Origin: Thermomicrobiales bacterium
Lineage (GTDB): Bacteria > Chloroflexota > Limnocylindria > Limnocylindrales > CSP1-4
NCBI GenBank assembly: GCA_004525275.1
Contig: SPCO01000077.1
Location: 1-7,000, forward strand
Direction of reading: 5' to 3'
Length of the DNA stretch: 7,000 nucleotides
In this document: positions 1-6,088 of the stretch, piece after piece
Layout: each line of letters begins with the position of its first letter
Numbering within the stretch: position 1 is the first letter of the stretch
The notes under the pieces: generated by a model
What the model was told of the DNA's origin: nothing
Database searches by the model: none
What the model saw: the letters and a program-made list of their open reading frames with translations, nothing else
Translations under genes and position numbers: made by a program

Positions 1-42
1 CGCAGGTTGCGTGTCAAGAGAGACGATCTCACAGGTCAACAT
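1..42 (-). CDS. 5' end of a minus-strand gene, possibly GyrI-like (partial)
   Basis: Only the first 14 codons lie in the window, reading MLTCEIVSLDTQPA before the left edge. An AGGAGG Shine-Dalgarno site (minus strand, 51-56) sits 8 nt before the ATG, which is the main evidence that this is a real start. The gene is divergent from the membrane-protein gene at 219, leaving a 176-bp shared intergenic region. The pattern of a hydrophobic strand followed by Leu-x-x-Gln-Pro-Ala resembles the N-terminus of GyrI-like small-molecule-binding proteins, which often start M-x-x-x-(I/V)-x-L-x-x-x-P-(A/V). With 14 residues this is a guess; the product is best called unknown. Confidence 0.55.
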   Translation of the reverse strand, partial: MLTCEIVSLDTQPA

Positions 43-50
43 GACCACCA

Positions 51-56
51 CCTCCT
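51..56 (-). promoter_or_regulatory. Shine-Dalgarno site of the left-edge gene
   Basis: AGGAGG on the minus strand, 8 nt upstream of the ATG at 42. It is a full match to the anti-Shine-Dalgarno core and is what identifies the otherwise tiny coding fragment at the left edge. Confidence 0.6.
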
Positions 57-182
57 GGCTGAGCGTCGACTCAAGCTGCTGCAGTCCGATCGGCACGCGG
101 AGCTGGTGCCGTCTGGCACTACCCGTGCGTCGAAGGCCCGTGGGTAACTTGTGATCGTAACGTCGCCGCCACGACGCCGACA

Positions 183-211
183 TTCGCGTCGCGCGAGGCT
201 CGCGAAGGAGG
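183..211 (+). promoter_or_regulatory. Ribosome binding site overlapped by a hairpin
   Basis: AAGGAGG at 205-211 lies 7 nt before the ATG at 219, an ideal ribosome binding site. Directly upstream, TTCGCG (183-188) and CGCGAA (201-206) form an inverted repeat whose right arm enters the Shine-Dalgarno sequence. An alternative tighter hairpin pairs CGCGA (192-196) with TCGCG (200-204) around a 3-nt loop and leaves the site free. The binding site is secure; that the hairpins regulate translation is inference. Confidence 0.5.
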
Positions 212-218
212 CAGCGGT

Positions 219-740
219 ATGTCCGACATGACTCACGGATCGAAGGCAAATCCCAGCAATCTGATCGTCTTCGCGGTCGTCCTCATCGCGGTCGGCATCG
301 GAGGCCTGGTGCTGCAGAACACCGAGGCGCCGCCCGATATCGGTGGCTGGATCGTCCTGATCATCGGCCTCGCGTTCCTGGGGGCGTTTGCGTACACCCG
401 CCAGTACGGCTTCCTGGTCCCGGGCGCGATCATGACCGGCCTCGGCGCGGGGATCATCGCCTCGCAGAGCCTCACGCTCACCGACGATGAGGCCGGTGGC
501 GTCGTCCTCCTCGGCCTCGGCCTCGGGTTCCTGGCGATCTGGGTGATCGGCGTGATCGTGCACGTCGACGAGCACCACTGGTGGCCATTCATCCCCGGCG
601 GCATCCTCGCCACGATCGGCGCGGTGCTGCTGATCGGGGGGCAGGCGGTCGACCTTCTCGACTACTGGTGGGTCGTCCTCATCGGGCTGGGCGTGATCGT
701 GCTCGGACGCGCGCTCCTCGAGAGCCGGGCACGCGAATAG
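219..740 (+). CDS. Six-helix integral membrane protein with LiaF/DUF5668-like repeats
   Basis: A 173-residue hydrophobic protein with about six predicted membrane helices, near residues 15-33, 43-60, 64-82, 94-114, 122-141 and 149-166. The loops are very short and there is no soluble domain or signal peptide. The helices look like repeats: YGFLVPGAI (63-71) and WWPFIPGGI (121-129) share an aromatic-aromatic/PG pattern, and the last helix (YWWVVLIGLG, 149-158) resembles the terminal helix of the LiaI/LiaF-type membrane region (DUF5668-like). His and acidic residues cluster at 115-120 (HVDEHH) between helices four and five. The ATG is fixed by AAGGAGG 7 nt upstream. The MMPL exporter follows 99 bp downstream on the same strand, so co-transcription is possible. 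Members of such families are mostly uncharacterised or linked to envelope-stress sensing; no specific function can be assigned. Confidence 0.85.
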   Translation: MSDMTHGSKANPSNLIVFAVVLIAVGIGGLVLQNTEAPPDIGGWIVLIIGLAFLGAFAYTRQYGFLVPGAIMTGLGAGIIASQSLTLTDDEAGGVVLLGLGLGFLAIWVIGVIVHVDEHHWWPFIPGGILATIGAVLLIGGQAVDLLDYWWVVLIGLGVIVLGRALLESRARE

Positions 741-826
741 TCTCCGCGCATCTCGCGTCGGCTCGTCCAAAACGCCGGTCCTGTCGTCGGCTGCCCCCTG
801 AAGAACGCAGGCCGTCGACAACTGAA

Positions 827-832
827 GGGAGG
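827..832 (+). promoter_or_regulatory. Shine-Dalgarno site fixing a TTG start
   Basis: GGGAGG lies 7 nt before TTG at 840. The next in-frame ATG, at 900, has no comparable site and would leave only about ten residues before the first membrane helix, so the TTG start is preferred. Confidence 0.65.
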
Positions 833-839
833 CCCCACG

Positions 840-3185
840 TTGGGAGCGAATCAGGCCGGCCAGCCCTCGAATAGAGAACCCGCCACCGTCCGGGTCGCGA
901 TGTGGAGCGCGCGTCACCGCTGGCCTGTGTTCGGCCTGTGGTTCGTCCTCACGATCGGGCTCTTCGTCGCCAGCATGAACATGGGCGGCATCGACACCGG
1001 CGACGCGAACGCCAATCCGAACGACCAGAACCTCGAGGCGGCCGAGGCGATCGACGTCTTCAATGCGGGCGGTGAGAAGGAGCCGTACGAACAACTCTAC
1101 GTGGTCATCTCCGGCGGCCAAGGCGCGGCCACCGATCCACCCTTCCGGTCGACCGTCAGCGAGCTTGTCACTGCTCTTCGCGGCTCTGCGGTCGTCGTCG
1201 ACGGGGAGTCGACGACGACGTTCGAGCAGCTCGTCGACCCGTACGAGGCTCCGCCTCAGGCCGGCTTCATCTCGCCCGATGAGACGACCGTACGTATCGA
1301 GGGCCGAGTCCCGGGCGAGAGAGAACGAGTCCGCGATCTCCTCGAACCGGTGCTCCCCATCGTGGACGCCACGCGCGCAGCTCATCCGGAGCTTGCGATC
1401 CACATCATCGGCAACACATTCATCAACGACGACATCAACGAACTGATCTCGAAGGGCCTGGACGAGTCGCTGAGGCTCACGATCCCGCTGACGTTCCTGA
1501 TCCTGCTCTTCGCGTTCGGGGCGATCGTGGCCTCTGTCATCCCGCTCGTCCTGGCGATCACGTCCCTCGTGGCGGCGTTCGGGATCCTCGGCATCTACAG
1601 TCAGATCGTGGGTCCGGTCAGCCCCAATGCGACCCAGCTCGTCGTGCTCATCGGTCTGGCGGTCGCGATCGACTATTCGCTGTTCATGATCACGCGCTTC
1701 AGGGTGGAGCGGCGGGTCGGCCGCGACCGGGCCAAGGCGATCGAGGTGTCGAGCAGTACAGCCGGCCGTGCGGTCTTCTTCTCCGGCATGGCCGTCATGA
1801 TCTCGCTTGCGAGTCTCATCACGCTCGGCGTCGCCTTCTTCACCTCGATGGCCGTCGCGACCGTTTCCGTAGTCCTCATCTCTGTCGTCGGCAGCCTGAC
1901 GTTCCTGCCGGCAACGCTGGCGATTCTGGGCGATCGGGTCGATCTCGGTCGCCCGGCGACCTGGCTCCCACACCTTGCCGTCTTCGTGCCCCTTGGTCCG
2001 GTCAGTCGCTGGGGACGATCAGCCCTCGCCTGGCTTGACCGCCGGGCGGCACGGCAGGAGGGCAGCGGCTTCTGGGGCGGGCTGGTGACCTGGGTCATGG
2101 CCCGCCCCATCCCGATGACGATCCTGTCCGCCGCGTTCCTGCTGGTCCTGGCCGCGCCGGTCCTCCAGCTGCGGACCGGGGTCACCGACATCACCGGCTT
2201 CCCGGACTCGATCGACGGGGTCGCCGGGGTCAAGCTCCTCACCGAGAAATGGCCGACCGGAACCCAGCTCCAGCTCGGGATCGTGGTGACGAAGGCCGAC
2301 GAACCAGACACGCAGGCCGCCATCGAACGCCTCAAGGTCGAAGGCCTGAAGCTGGACGGGCTGAACGGGCCCGTCGATGTCACGGCATCCCGCGACGGCA
2401 AGGCCGCCCTTGTCTCGTTCGCCATGGCCGGCGGCCAGAATGACGAGGCCAACCGCGACCTGGTCCGGTCGGTCCGGGCCGACCTCAACCCGTCCGTCTT
2501 TGGCAGCCTTCCGGAGGTCCGACAATACGTCACCGGCGGCGCGGCATACACCGTCGACACGACCCAGATCTACGCGGACGGAACTCCAAAGATCTTTCTA
2601 TTCGTGCTCGGACTGTCCTTCCTTCTGATGCTCGTCGCCTTCCACTCGATCGTCATCCCGATCAAGGCGATCCTCTTGAACCTGCTCTCCACAGCGGCCG
2701 CCTACGGCGTCCTGGTCCTCGTCTTCCAGGAAGGTTGGCTGGCCGGGCCCCTTGGGATCGTCCCCGGCAGTGTCATCGAAAGCTGGGTCCCGCTCTTCAT
2801 CTTCACGATCCTGTTCGGGCTGTCGATGGACTACCACTTGTTCATCCTGACCCGGATCAAGGAGGCCCGGGATCATGGGCTGGGATCGCGGGCCTCGGTC
2901 GCAACCGGGATCTCCACGACCTCGGGCACGATCACTAGCGCGGCCTCGATCATGGTCGTGGTATTCGCCGTCTTCGTGACACTCCCGTTCACTTTCCTCC
3001 AACAGCTCGGCCTGGGGCTCGCCGTCGCCGTGTTCCTCGATGCGACCGTGATCCGAAGCATCCTGCTGCCGGCGTCGATGACCCTGCTCGGCGACTGGAA
3101 CTGGTGGATGCCGCGGTTCCTCGATTGGATCCCGCGGGTCACGATCGAGGGCGACCCAGACGAGCCGGTGGTGGGGCCAACGTAG
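840..3185 (+). CDS. MMPL/RND-superfamily transporter
   Basis: A 781-residue inner-membrane transporter of the MMPL family (RND superfamily), which use the proton gradient to export lipids, polyketides or other hydrophobic compounds. The two-fold RND layout is visible: helix one near 29-48, an extracytoplasmic domain about 49-210, a helix bundle about 213-365, a cytoplasmic linker, a helix near 424-440, a second extracytoplasmic domain about 441-583, and a final bundle about 584-755. Both halves carry the family hallmark: IDYSLFMITRFR with Asp278-Tyr279, and MDYHLFILTRIKEAR with Asp664-Tyr665. These match the paired Asp-Tyr proton relay known in mycobacterial MmpL3. Length is normal and I see no frameshift. 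The N-terminal ARHRWPVFGLW is typical of the family. The TTG start is supported by GGGAGG 7 nt upstream. The substrate cannot be inferred; there is no adjacent TetR regulator or lipid-synthesis gene in view. The gene converges on the J-domain gene. Confidence 0.95.
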   Translation: MGANQAGQPSNREPATVRVAMWSARHRWPVFGLWFVLTIGLFVASMNMGGIDTGDANANPNDQNLEAAEAIDVFNAGGEKEPYEQLYVVISGGQGAATDPPFRSTVSELVTALRGSAVVVDGESTTTFEQLVDPYEAPPQAGFISPDETTVRIEGRVPGERERVRDLLEPVLPIVDATRAAHPELAIHIIGNTFINDDINELISKGLDESLRLTIPLTFLILLFAFGAIVASVIPLVLAITSLVAAFGILGIYSQIVGPVSPNATQLVVLIGLAVAIDYSLFMITRFRVERRVGRDRAKAIEVSSSTAGRAVFFSGMAVMISLASLITLGVAFFTSMAVATVSVVLISVVGSLTFLPATLAILGDRVDLGRPATWLPHLAVFVPLGPVSRWGRSALAWLDRRAARQEGSGFWGGLVTWVMARPIPMTILSAAFLLVLAAPVLQLRTGVTDITGFPDSIDGVAGVKLLTEKWPTGTQLQLGIVVTKADEPDTQAAIERLKVEGLKLDGLNGPVDVTASRDGKAALVSFAMAGGQNDEANRDLVRSVRADLNPSVFGSLPEVRQYVTGGAAYTVDTTQIYADGTPKIFLFVLGLSFLLMLVAFHSIVIPIKAILLNLLSTAAAYGVLVLVFQEGWLAGPLGIVPGSVIESWVPLFIFTILFGLSMDYHLFILTRIKEARDHGLGSRASVATGISTTSGTITSAASIMVVVFAVFVTLPFTFLQQLGLGLAVAVFLDATVIRSILLPASMTLLGDWNWWMPRFLDWIPRVTIEGDPDEPVVGPT
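1191..1219. repeat. Perfect 12-bp inverted repeat inside the transporter gene
   Basis: The arms GTCGTCGTCGAC (1191-1202) and GTCGACGACGAC (1208-1219) are exact reverse complements around a 5-nt GGGGA loop. It encodes Val-Val-Val-Asp-Gly-Glu-Ser-Thr-Thr-Thr in the first extracytoplasmic domain, so runs of Val (GTC) and Thr (ACG) codons explain part of the symmetry. The hairpin would be very stable in mRNA. Confidence 0.6.
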
Positions 3186-3267
3186 AGGAAGCTCCTCGAG
3201 ACGGCGGCGCGGTTCGTCCTGTCTTTGGCTGGCTGTCATCACCAGGAACGGAGTTTGGACCCGTCAG

Positions 3268-3298
3268 GGCCTCCGCTATGGGTTTGGACGCGGAGGCC
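3268..3298. terminator. Candidate bidirectional hairpin terminator
   Basis: GGCCTCCGC (3268-3276) and GCGGAGGCC (3290-3298) form a perfect 9-bp GC-rich stem with a 13-nt loop. It sits in the 183-bp gap between the convergent transporter and J-domain genes, where a terminator shared by both is expected. Neither side has a T-tract, so it is not a classic Rho-independent terminator; hairpins without a U-tail are common candidates in GC-rich bacteria. An 8-bp direct repeat, GTTTGGAC, at 3253-3260 and 3282-3289 places its second copy in the loop. A smaller hairpin, GAGGA/TCCTC (3185-3197), overlaps the transporter stop codon. Confidence 0.5.
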
Positions 3299-3368
3299 GT
3301 CCCCGTCGATATGGGTGGCTCGAACGGCGTATCGGTCGCCGCCTGACGAACGCCCGCGACCGCCTCGT

Positions 3369-3830
3369 CTAGCCCAGCCAACCTCGCCGCTTGGTCGTCC
3401 CGGCGACCGGACGGATCGCCTGGATGGCTTTTGCGCGCTGGTCGAGGATCTCGGCGATCTCGCGCCTCAGCGCACGGCCCGTCGGCGTCCGGGACAGCCA
3501 TACGAGGTAGTCATCGTCAACGCCACCCACGTCGAGCAACGACCAGCCCGCGTACCGCCCGAAGTCGAGGATCGTGTGGCCGTCCCGAGCGCGCCTCGAT
3601 GTCGCGGATGGCACCGCCAGGGCCCGCTCCTGGGCCCGGAGTTCGGCGTCGTAGCTGGCCCGCCGCTCGGCTTGACTCAGCACGTCCCAGGCGCCATTGA
3701 GCTGGACCATCGTCGTGGCGTCACCGCCCGCATCGGGATGATTCCGGCGCGCGTGCGCTCGATAGGCCGCTCGGATCGTGTGCGGATCCGCGGATCGCGG
3801 AACCCCCAGGGTGGCGTAATGGTCAGTCAT
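3369..3830 (-). CDS. Small J-domain (DnaJ-like) protein with C-terminal FGRYAGWSL module
   Basis: A 153-residue cytosolic protein. Residues 1-65 form a J domain, the part of Hsp40 proteins that stimulates the ATPase of DnaK: it begins MTDHYATLGVPRSAD, carries the catalytic HPD at 31-33 after the basic helix II (YRAHARRN), and ends with helix III/IV residues ERRASYDAEL. The Gly/Phe region, zinc-finger domain and client-binding domains of full DnaJ are absent. After a short Arg/Ala linker, residues 86-129 hold a compact module, ILDFGRYAGWSL then DDDYLVWLSRTPTGR, resembling the small FGKYKG-type domain (DUF3820-like) found in several unrelated bacterial proteins. I chose the ATG at 3830 because the J domain begins at once there; an upstream extension of the frame is Arg-rich and unlike a J-protein. 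No strong Shine-Dalgarno site precedes this ATG, leaving some start uncertainty. The C-terminal module probably defines its own target; client unknown. Confidence 0.85.
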   Translation of the reverse strand: MTDHYATLGVPRSADPHTIRAAYRAHARRNHPDAGGDATTMVQLNGAWDVLSQAERRASYDAELRAQERALAVPSATSRRARDGHTILDFGRYAGWSLLDVGGVDDDYLVWLSRTPTGRALRREIAEILDQRAKAIQAIRPVAGTTKRRGWLG

Positions 3831-3914
3831 GAGCGATGTCCATCTACCCGAAGGGTCGGTCTCGCCATTGGCCCTGCGCGTCGATTGGCGACCGTGTTCG
3901 ACGCCGCGCCGGTC

Positions 3915-3996
3915 GGACCTTTCGGTCCATTGCCACCCTGTTCGTCGTCGCAGGGTAGGCGTATCACACGGCAAATGGAACCCGAAATAGGGTGCC
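3915..3996 (-). promoter_or_regulatory. Cluster of three hairpins upstream of the J-domain gene
   Basis: The 276-bp gap between the lipoprotein stop (4107) and the J-domain start (3830) holds no convincing gene. It contains GGACC/GGTCC (3915-3928), which on the minus strand closes a GAAA tetraloop of the stable GNRA class. Next is ACCCTG/CAGGGT (3935-3940 and 3951-3956) with a 10-nt loop, and then an imperfect 7-bp hairpin, GGAACCC/GGGTGCC (3977-3996), with one mismatch. These could end the lipoprotein transcript or form the J-domain mRNA leader. No T-tract follows any of them, and I see no CIRCE-type heat-shock operator. No clear promoter hexamers stand out. Confidence 0.35.
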
Positions 3997-4106
3997 GCGC
4001 AAGTTCTGCGGTGCGGCCCGCCAACGGCCGCCATGCGTGAGGCCGTGATCCCCGGGTGCCGCCGGAGAGCGTCCGCATGACGACATCTGCCCGACTGGCG
4101 GGTCGA

Positions 4107-5093
4107 CTACTCGATGGTGAAATCGACCGCGGCCTCGGTCACTCCGTCGGCTCCGACGAACCACGAGCCAGGGGTGAACCGCAGCGTGTACGCACCGGCC
4201 GGCATCTCATCTACCAGGAACCAGGCGGACTTTCCAGCAGTCGTGACGCCCTCGTCCGTGCCCGGTACGGATCCAAGGTCAGCTCCCTCAGGGGGGCTCG
4301 CAGTCCCATCAGGCATGATGAGCGCGAGGTCCTTGGCGAAGAGGCTCCAGTTGCCACTCTTGCGATTCACGACATCGAAGTTGAGGACCAGAGCCTGCTT
4401 GCCTTTGTCGATCTCCTGATGGCGATCAAGATTGTCGTACTGCAGGGCGGCCGACGTGATCACCAGGTCGACGAGGTCCATCGACAAGGTGCCGGCAATA
4501 TCCGGTTCACTTGGCTCGAGCCGAACTGCCTCCCCGCTGCCGCTGAGCGGGATCCGGGCTTGATTCTCGTCTGAATCGCCGATGACTAACTCGGCGCTGG
4601 CCAGATCGAAGTCCTCGTCGATCCGGAAGGCGAAAGTGCCTTGGCTCTTGAGCCCTCCGGGAACGCTCGGGATGTCATTCGAGGTGACACCGGCCGGGTA
4701 GCTGTTGTTGTTGGTCGCGATCGCGACCGATGGTCCGAAGAACCCCGTGTCGACACCCAGATTTTCGAGCGTCGCCGCGAGCGTGAGCGTCGTCGTGACC
4801 TTGCCGGTCAGCGCCGCCGTGGTCGACAAGATCTCGCCGTCCTCGACCTCCACGCGAAACCCGCTGTGCCAGAAGTGCTCGCCGACCGAGAAGGTCTGGT
4901 CTGCAAGCCCTCCCTCGGGAGCCTCGGACGCGCCCGGTTGAGACGTAGCGCTAGCCACCGGCTGATTCGTCGCGGGCACGGCGCTTGGATCGCCCCCGCC
5001 GCACGCTGCGACGACAAGCATCACGGCCGCCACAAACGCCGCGCCCGAGCGTGGCCGAAGGTCGATGTCTCGACGCCATCGATCACCAATCAT
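4107..5093 (-). CDS. Secreted lipoprotein with two tandem Ig-like (telokin/DUF4352-like) domains
   Basis: A 328-residue predicted lipoprotein. An Arg-rich N-terminus (RWRRDIDLRPR) is followed by a hydrophobic segment, residues 17-30, and the lipobox VAAC with Cys31 as the lipidated residue. A Ser/Ala/Pro/Gln-rich flexible linker covers about 32-65. The rest seems to be two copies of one beta-sandwich pattern. In each, a strand (FRVEVEDGEI; VDLVITSAAL) is followed by a long strand pair (LTLAATLENLG; LVLNFDVVNRKSG), then a segment shaped like AxxTNNNSYPAG or ALIMPDGTASPP, then a closing strand (GTFAFRID; SAWFLVDE). That order and the N-R/N-L turn are reminiscent of telokin-like/DUF4352 modules, which occur in many extracellular lipoproteins. 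There are no cysteines after Cys31 and no enzyme motif. The ATG at 5093 is chosen because AGGAG lies 7 nt upstream and the signal peptide begins at once. Role unknown; adhesion, ligand binding or assembly are possible. Confidence 0.85.
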   Translation of the reverse strand: MIGDRWRRDIDLRPRSGAAFVAAVMLVVAACGGGDPSAVPATNQPVASATSQPGASEAPEGGLADQTFSVGEHFWHSGFRVEVEDGEILSTTAALTGKVTTTLTLAATLENLGVDTGFFGPSVAIATNNNSYPAGVTSNDIPSVPGGLKSQGTFAFRIDEDFDLASAELVIGDSDENQARIPLSGSGEAVRLEPSEPDIAGTLSMDLVDLVITSAALQYDNLDRHQEIDKGKQALVLNFDVVNRKSGNWSLFAKDLALIMPDGTASPPEGADLGSVPGTDEGVTTAGKSAWFLVDEMPAGAYTLRFTPGSWFVGADGVTEAAVDFTIE

Positions 5094-5100
5094 GTCGCTG

Positions 5101-5105
5101 CTCCT
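5101..5105 (-). promoter_or_regulatory. Shine-Dalgarno site deciding the lipoprotein start
   Basis: AGGAG on the minus strand, 7 nt before ATG at 5093. The open frame continues 29 codons further upstream, but that extension would bury the signal peptide behind a Cys/Arg-rich stretch, so the shorter form is preferred. Confidence 0.65.
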
Positions 5106-5121
5106 GGGTGCCAGTCCCCAC

Positions 5122-5150
5122 AGCCTGCGGGCGCGACATGTGGGAGTCAA
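5122..5150 (-). promoter_or_regulatory. Candidate promoter of the lipoprotein gene
   Basis: On the minus strand, TTGACT (5145-5150) is a near-consensus -35 element. A 17-bp spacer leads to CAGGCT (5122-5127), a weak -10 that resembles GC-rich actinobacterial -10 boxes of the TAGGAT kind. Transcription would start near 5115, giving a leader of about 20 nt that contains the AGGAG site. The spacing fits, but the -10 is poor, so this is a candidate only. It implies the lipoprotein is transcribed separately from the amidotransferase gene 116 bp upstream. Confidence 0.4.
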
Positions 5151-5167
5151 CCCCGTGTGCTCGTCCC

Positions 5168-5184
5168 GCACGTCCAGCACGTCC
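5168..5184. repeat. Tandem GCACGTCC direct repeat upstream of the promoter
   Basis: GCACGTCC occurs at 5168-5175 and again at 5177-5184, a 9-bp period, with a degenerate third unit (CTCGTCCC) just before at 5160-5167. It lies 10-34 bp upstream of the candidate -35 element of the lipoprotein gene, a position used by activators. Function is inferred from position only. Confidence 0.35.
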
Positions 5185-5209
5185 GCTCGGGCTTTGCTCG
5201 ATGGCGCTA

Positions 5210-6088
5210 TCAGCGACGCGTCGCCCGTGAGTCGATGAACCGCAGCCAGTTACGCAACTCGAGCTCCCGGATCTGCGGATCGATGATGTCGTCGCCCGCG
5301 TCGAGTTCCGCTCGCAGCTCTGCCGAATCCGGGTTCGCGAAGAGTTCCTTCATCTTGGCTGCATAGGTTGCGACTGCCGCTTCATCGGGGAATAGACCTT
5401 CCCTCACCAGGACTCTGGCCCTCGCCGCGATCAAACGTGCCATTTCGTGCAGGTTGAACTCGGGATGGTATTGCGTGCTCCAGAACGAGGCGTCCCCATC
5501 TTCGATGACGGCGGCCTGGACAGGTGAGTGCGTGTTGGTGGCAAGTGGCGATGTGCCTTCGGGCAGGCGCGTGACCACATCCAGATGCATGATGAAGGCA
5601 TCGAACGCCGCCGGCTTTCCCGCCAGCATCGGCGATCTTCGCGCGGCATCGGTCAGCCGGATGTCGCGAGCGATGCCCCACTCGCGGCCTCGAGGGTTCA
5701 GGTCCACTTCGCCTCCCGCCACCAGTGACGCAAGTTGCATACCCCAGCAACTCCCCCAACTGGCCGCTCCTTCGCGCATCAGCGACCCGGCGAAGTCGAT
5801 CTGCGCGGCAACCCGGGGGTCGTCCGTGTGATAGACGGTGAGATCCGATCCAGTCCAGATGAACCCATCGAAATCGTCGATGGAAGTGCCAGGTGGCAGC
5901 GTGAAGCCTGGATCGGCGACGTAGACGATTTCGGCGATTGCGTTGGGGGCTTCTCTGCGCAGGAAGTCCTTGAACAGATCGTGGGCATGACCGACGTCGA
6001 ACCGGTCGAAGTTCTCGCGGCTGGCCGCCGGATAGCAGTTGACGATACAGAATCGGTGCGGCGCCAAGGTGGTGGGCGAAGTCGTCAT
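5210..6088 (-). CDS. Class I glutamine amidotransferase-like protein (GMP synthase glutaminase family)
   Basis: A 292-residue soluble protein with a class I (triad) glutamine amidotransferase fold. The nucleophile elbow GSCWGMQ places catalytic Cys at 114, and YHPEF supplies His208 and Glu210, completing the Cys-His-Glu triad. FDGFIWTGSD (73-82) occupies the place of the oxyanion-hole strand. This family hydrolyses glutamine to ammonia for a partner synthase, or cleaves gamma-glutamyl amides as stand-alone hydrolases. There is no fused synthetase, so it is not GuaA, CarA or PurQ proper; it belongs with the stand-alone COG0518-type proteins. The C-terminal 80 residues (about 213-292) form a helical extension ending in ELRNWLRFID, beyond the catalytic core. 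The ATG at 6088 overlaps the phosphodiesterase stop by ATGA, and GAGGAG (6093-6098) lies 4 nt upstream inside that gene, so translation is probably coupled. The acceptor substrate is unknown. Confidence 0.9.
   Translation of the reverse strand: MTTSPTTLAPHRFCIVNCYPAASRENFDRFDVGHAHDLFKDFLRREAPNAIAEIVYVADPGFTLPPGTSIDDFDGFIWTGSDLTVYHTDDPRVAAQIDFAGSLMREGAASWGSCWGMQLASLVAGGEVDLNPRGREWGIARDIRLTDAARRSPMLAGKPAAFDAFIMHLDVVTRLPEGTSPLATNTHSPVQAAVIEDGDASFWSTQYHPEFNLHEMARLIAARARVLVREGLFPDEAAVATYAAKMKELFANPDSAELRAELDAGDDIIDPQIRELELRNWLRFIDSRATRR

Noticed and set aside
41..154. A 37-codon plus-strand frame starting ATG at 41
   Set aside because: It has no Shine-Dalgarno site, a Cys/Ser/Arg-rich product, and overlaps the start of the better supported minus-strand gene.
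36..1973. A 645-codon open frame on the minus strand opposite the membrane protein and exporter genes
   Set aside because: Its product is extremely rich in Arg, Asp and Glu with no recognisable domain, as expected for the antisense of GC-rich membrane-protein genes. Both plus-strand genes have clear motifs or helices and good ribosome sites.
240..3180. High frequency of GATC and CGATCG-like words
   Set aside because: Mostly explained by Ile ATC codons following G-ending codons in membrane-protein genes; no regular spacing was seen that would suggest an iterated signal.
3225..4040. A 271-codon plus-strand frame over the J-domain gene
   Set aside because: Pro/Arg-rich shadow product; the minus strand encodes an unmistakable J domain with HPD in the same stretch.
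5213..5224. The 12-bp perfect palindrome GCGACGCGTCGC
   Set aside because: It lies in the last codons of the amidotransferase (Ala-Thr-Arg-Arg region) and is easily produced by GC-rich Arg/Ala/Thr codons; its symmetry has no loop to make a stable RNA hairpin.
4641..5366. A 241-codon plus-strand frame over the lipoprotein and amidotransferase ends
   Set aside because: It crosses two well-supported minus-strand genes, has an Arg-rich product and no family motif.
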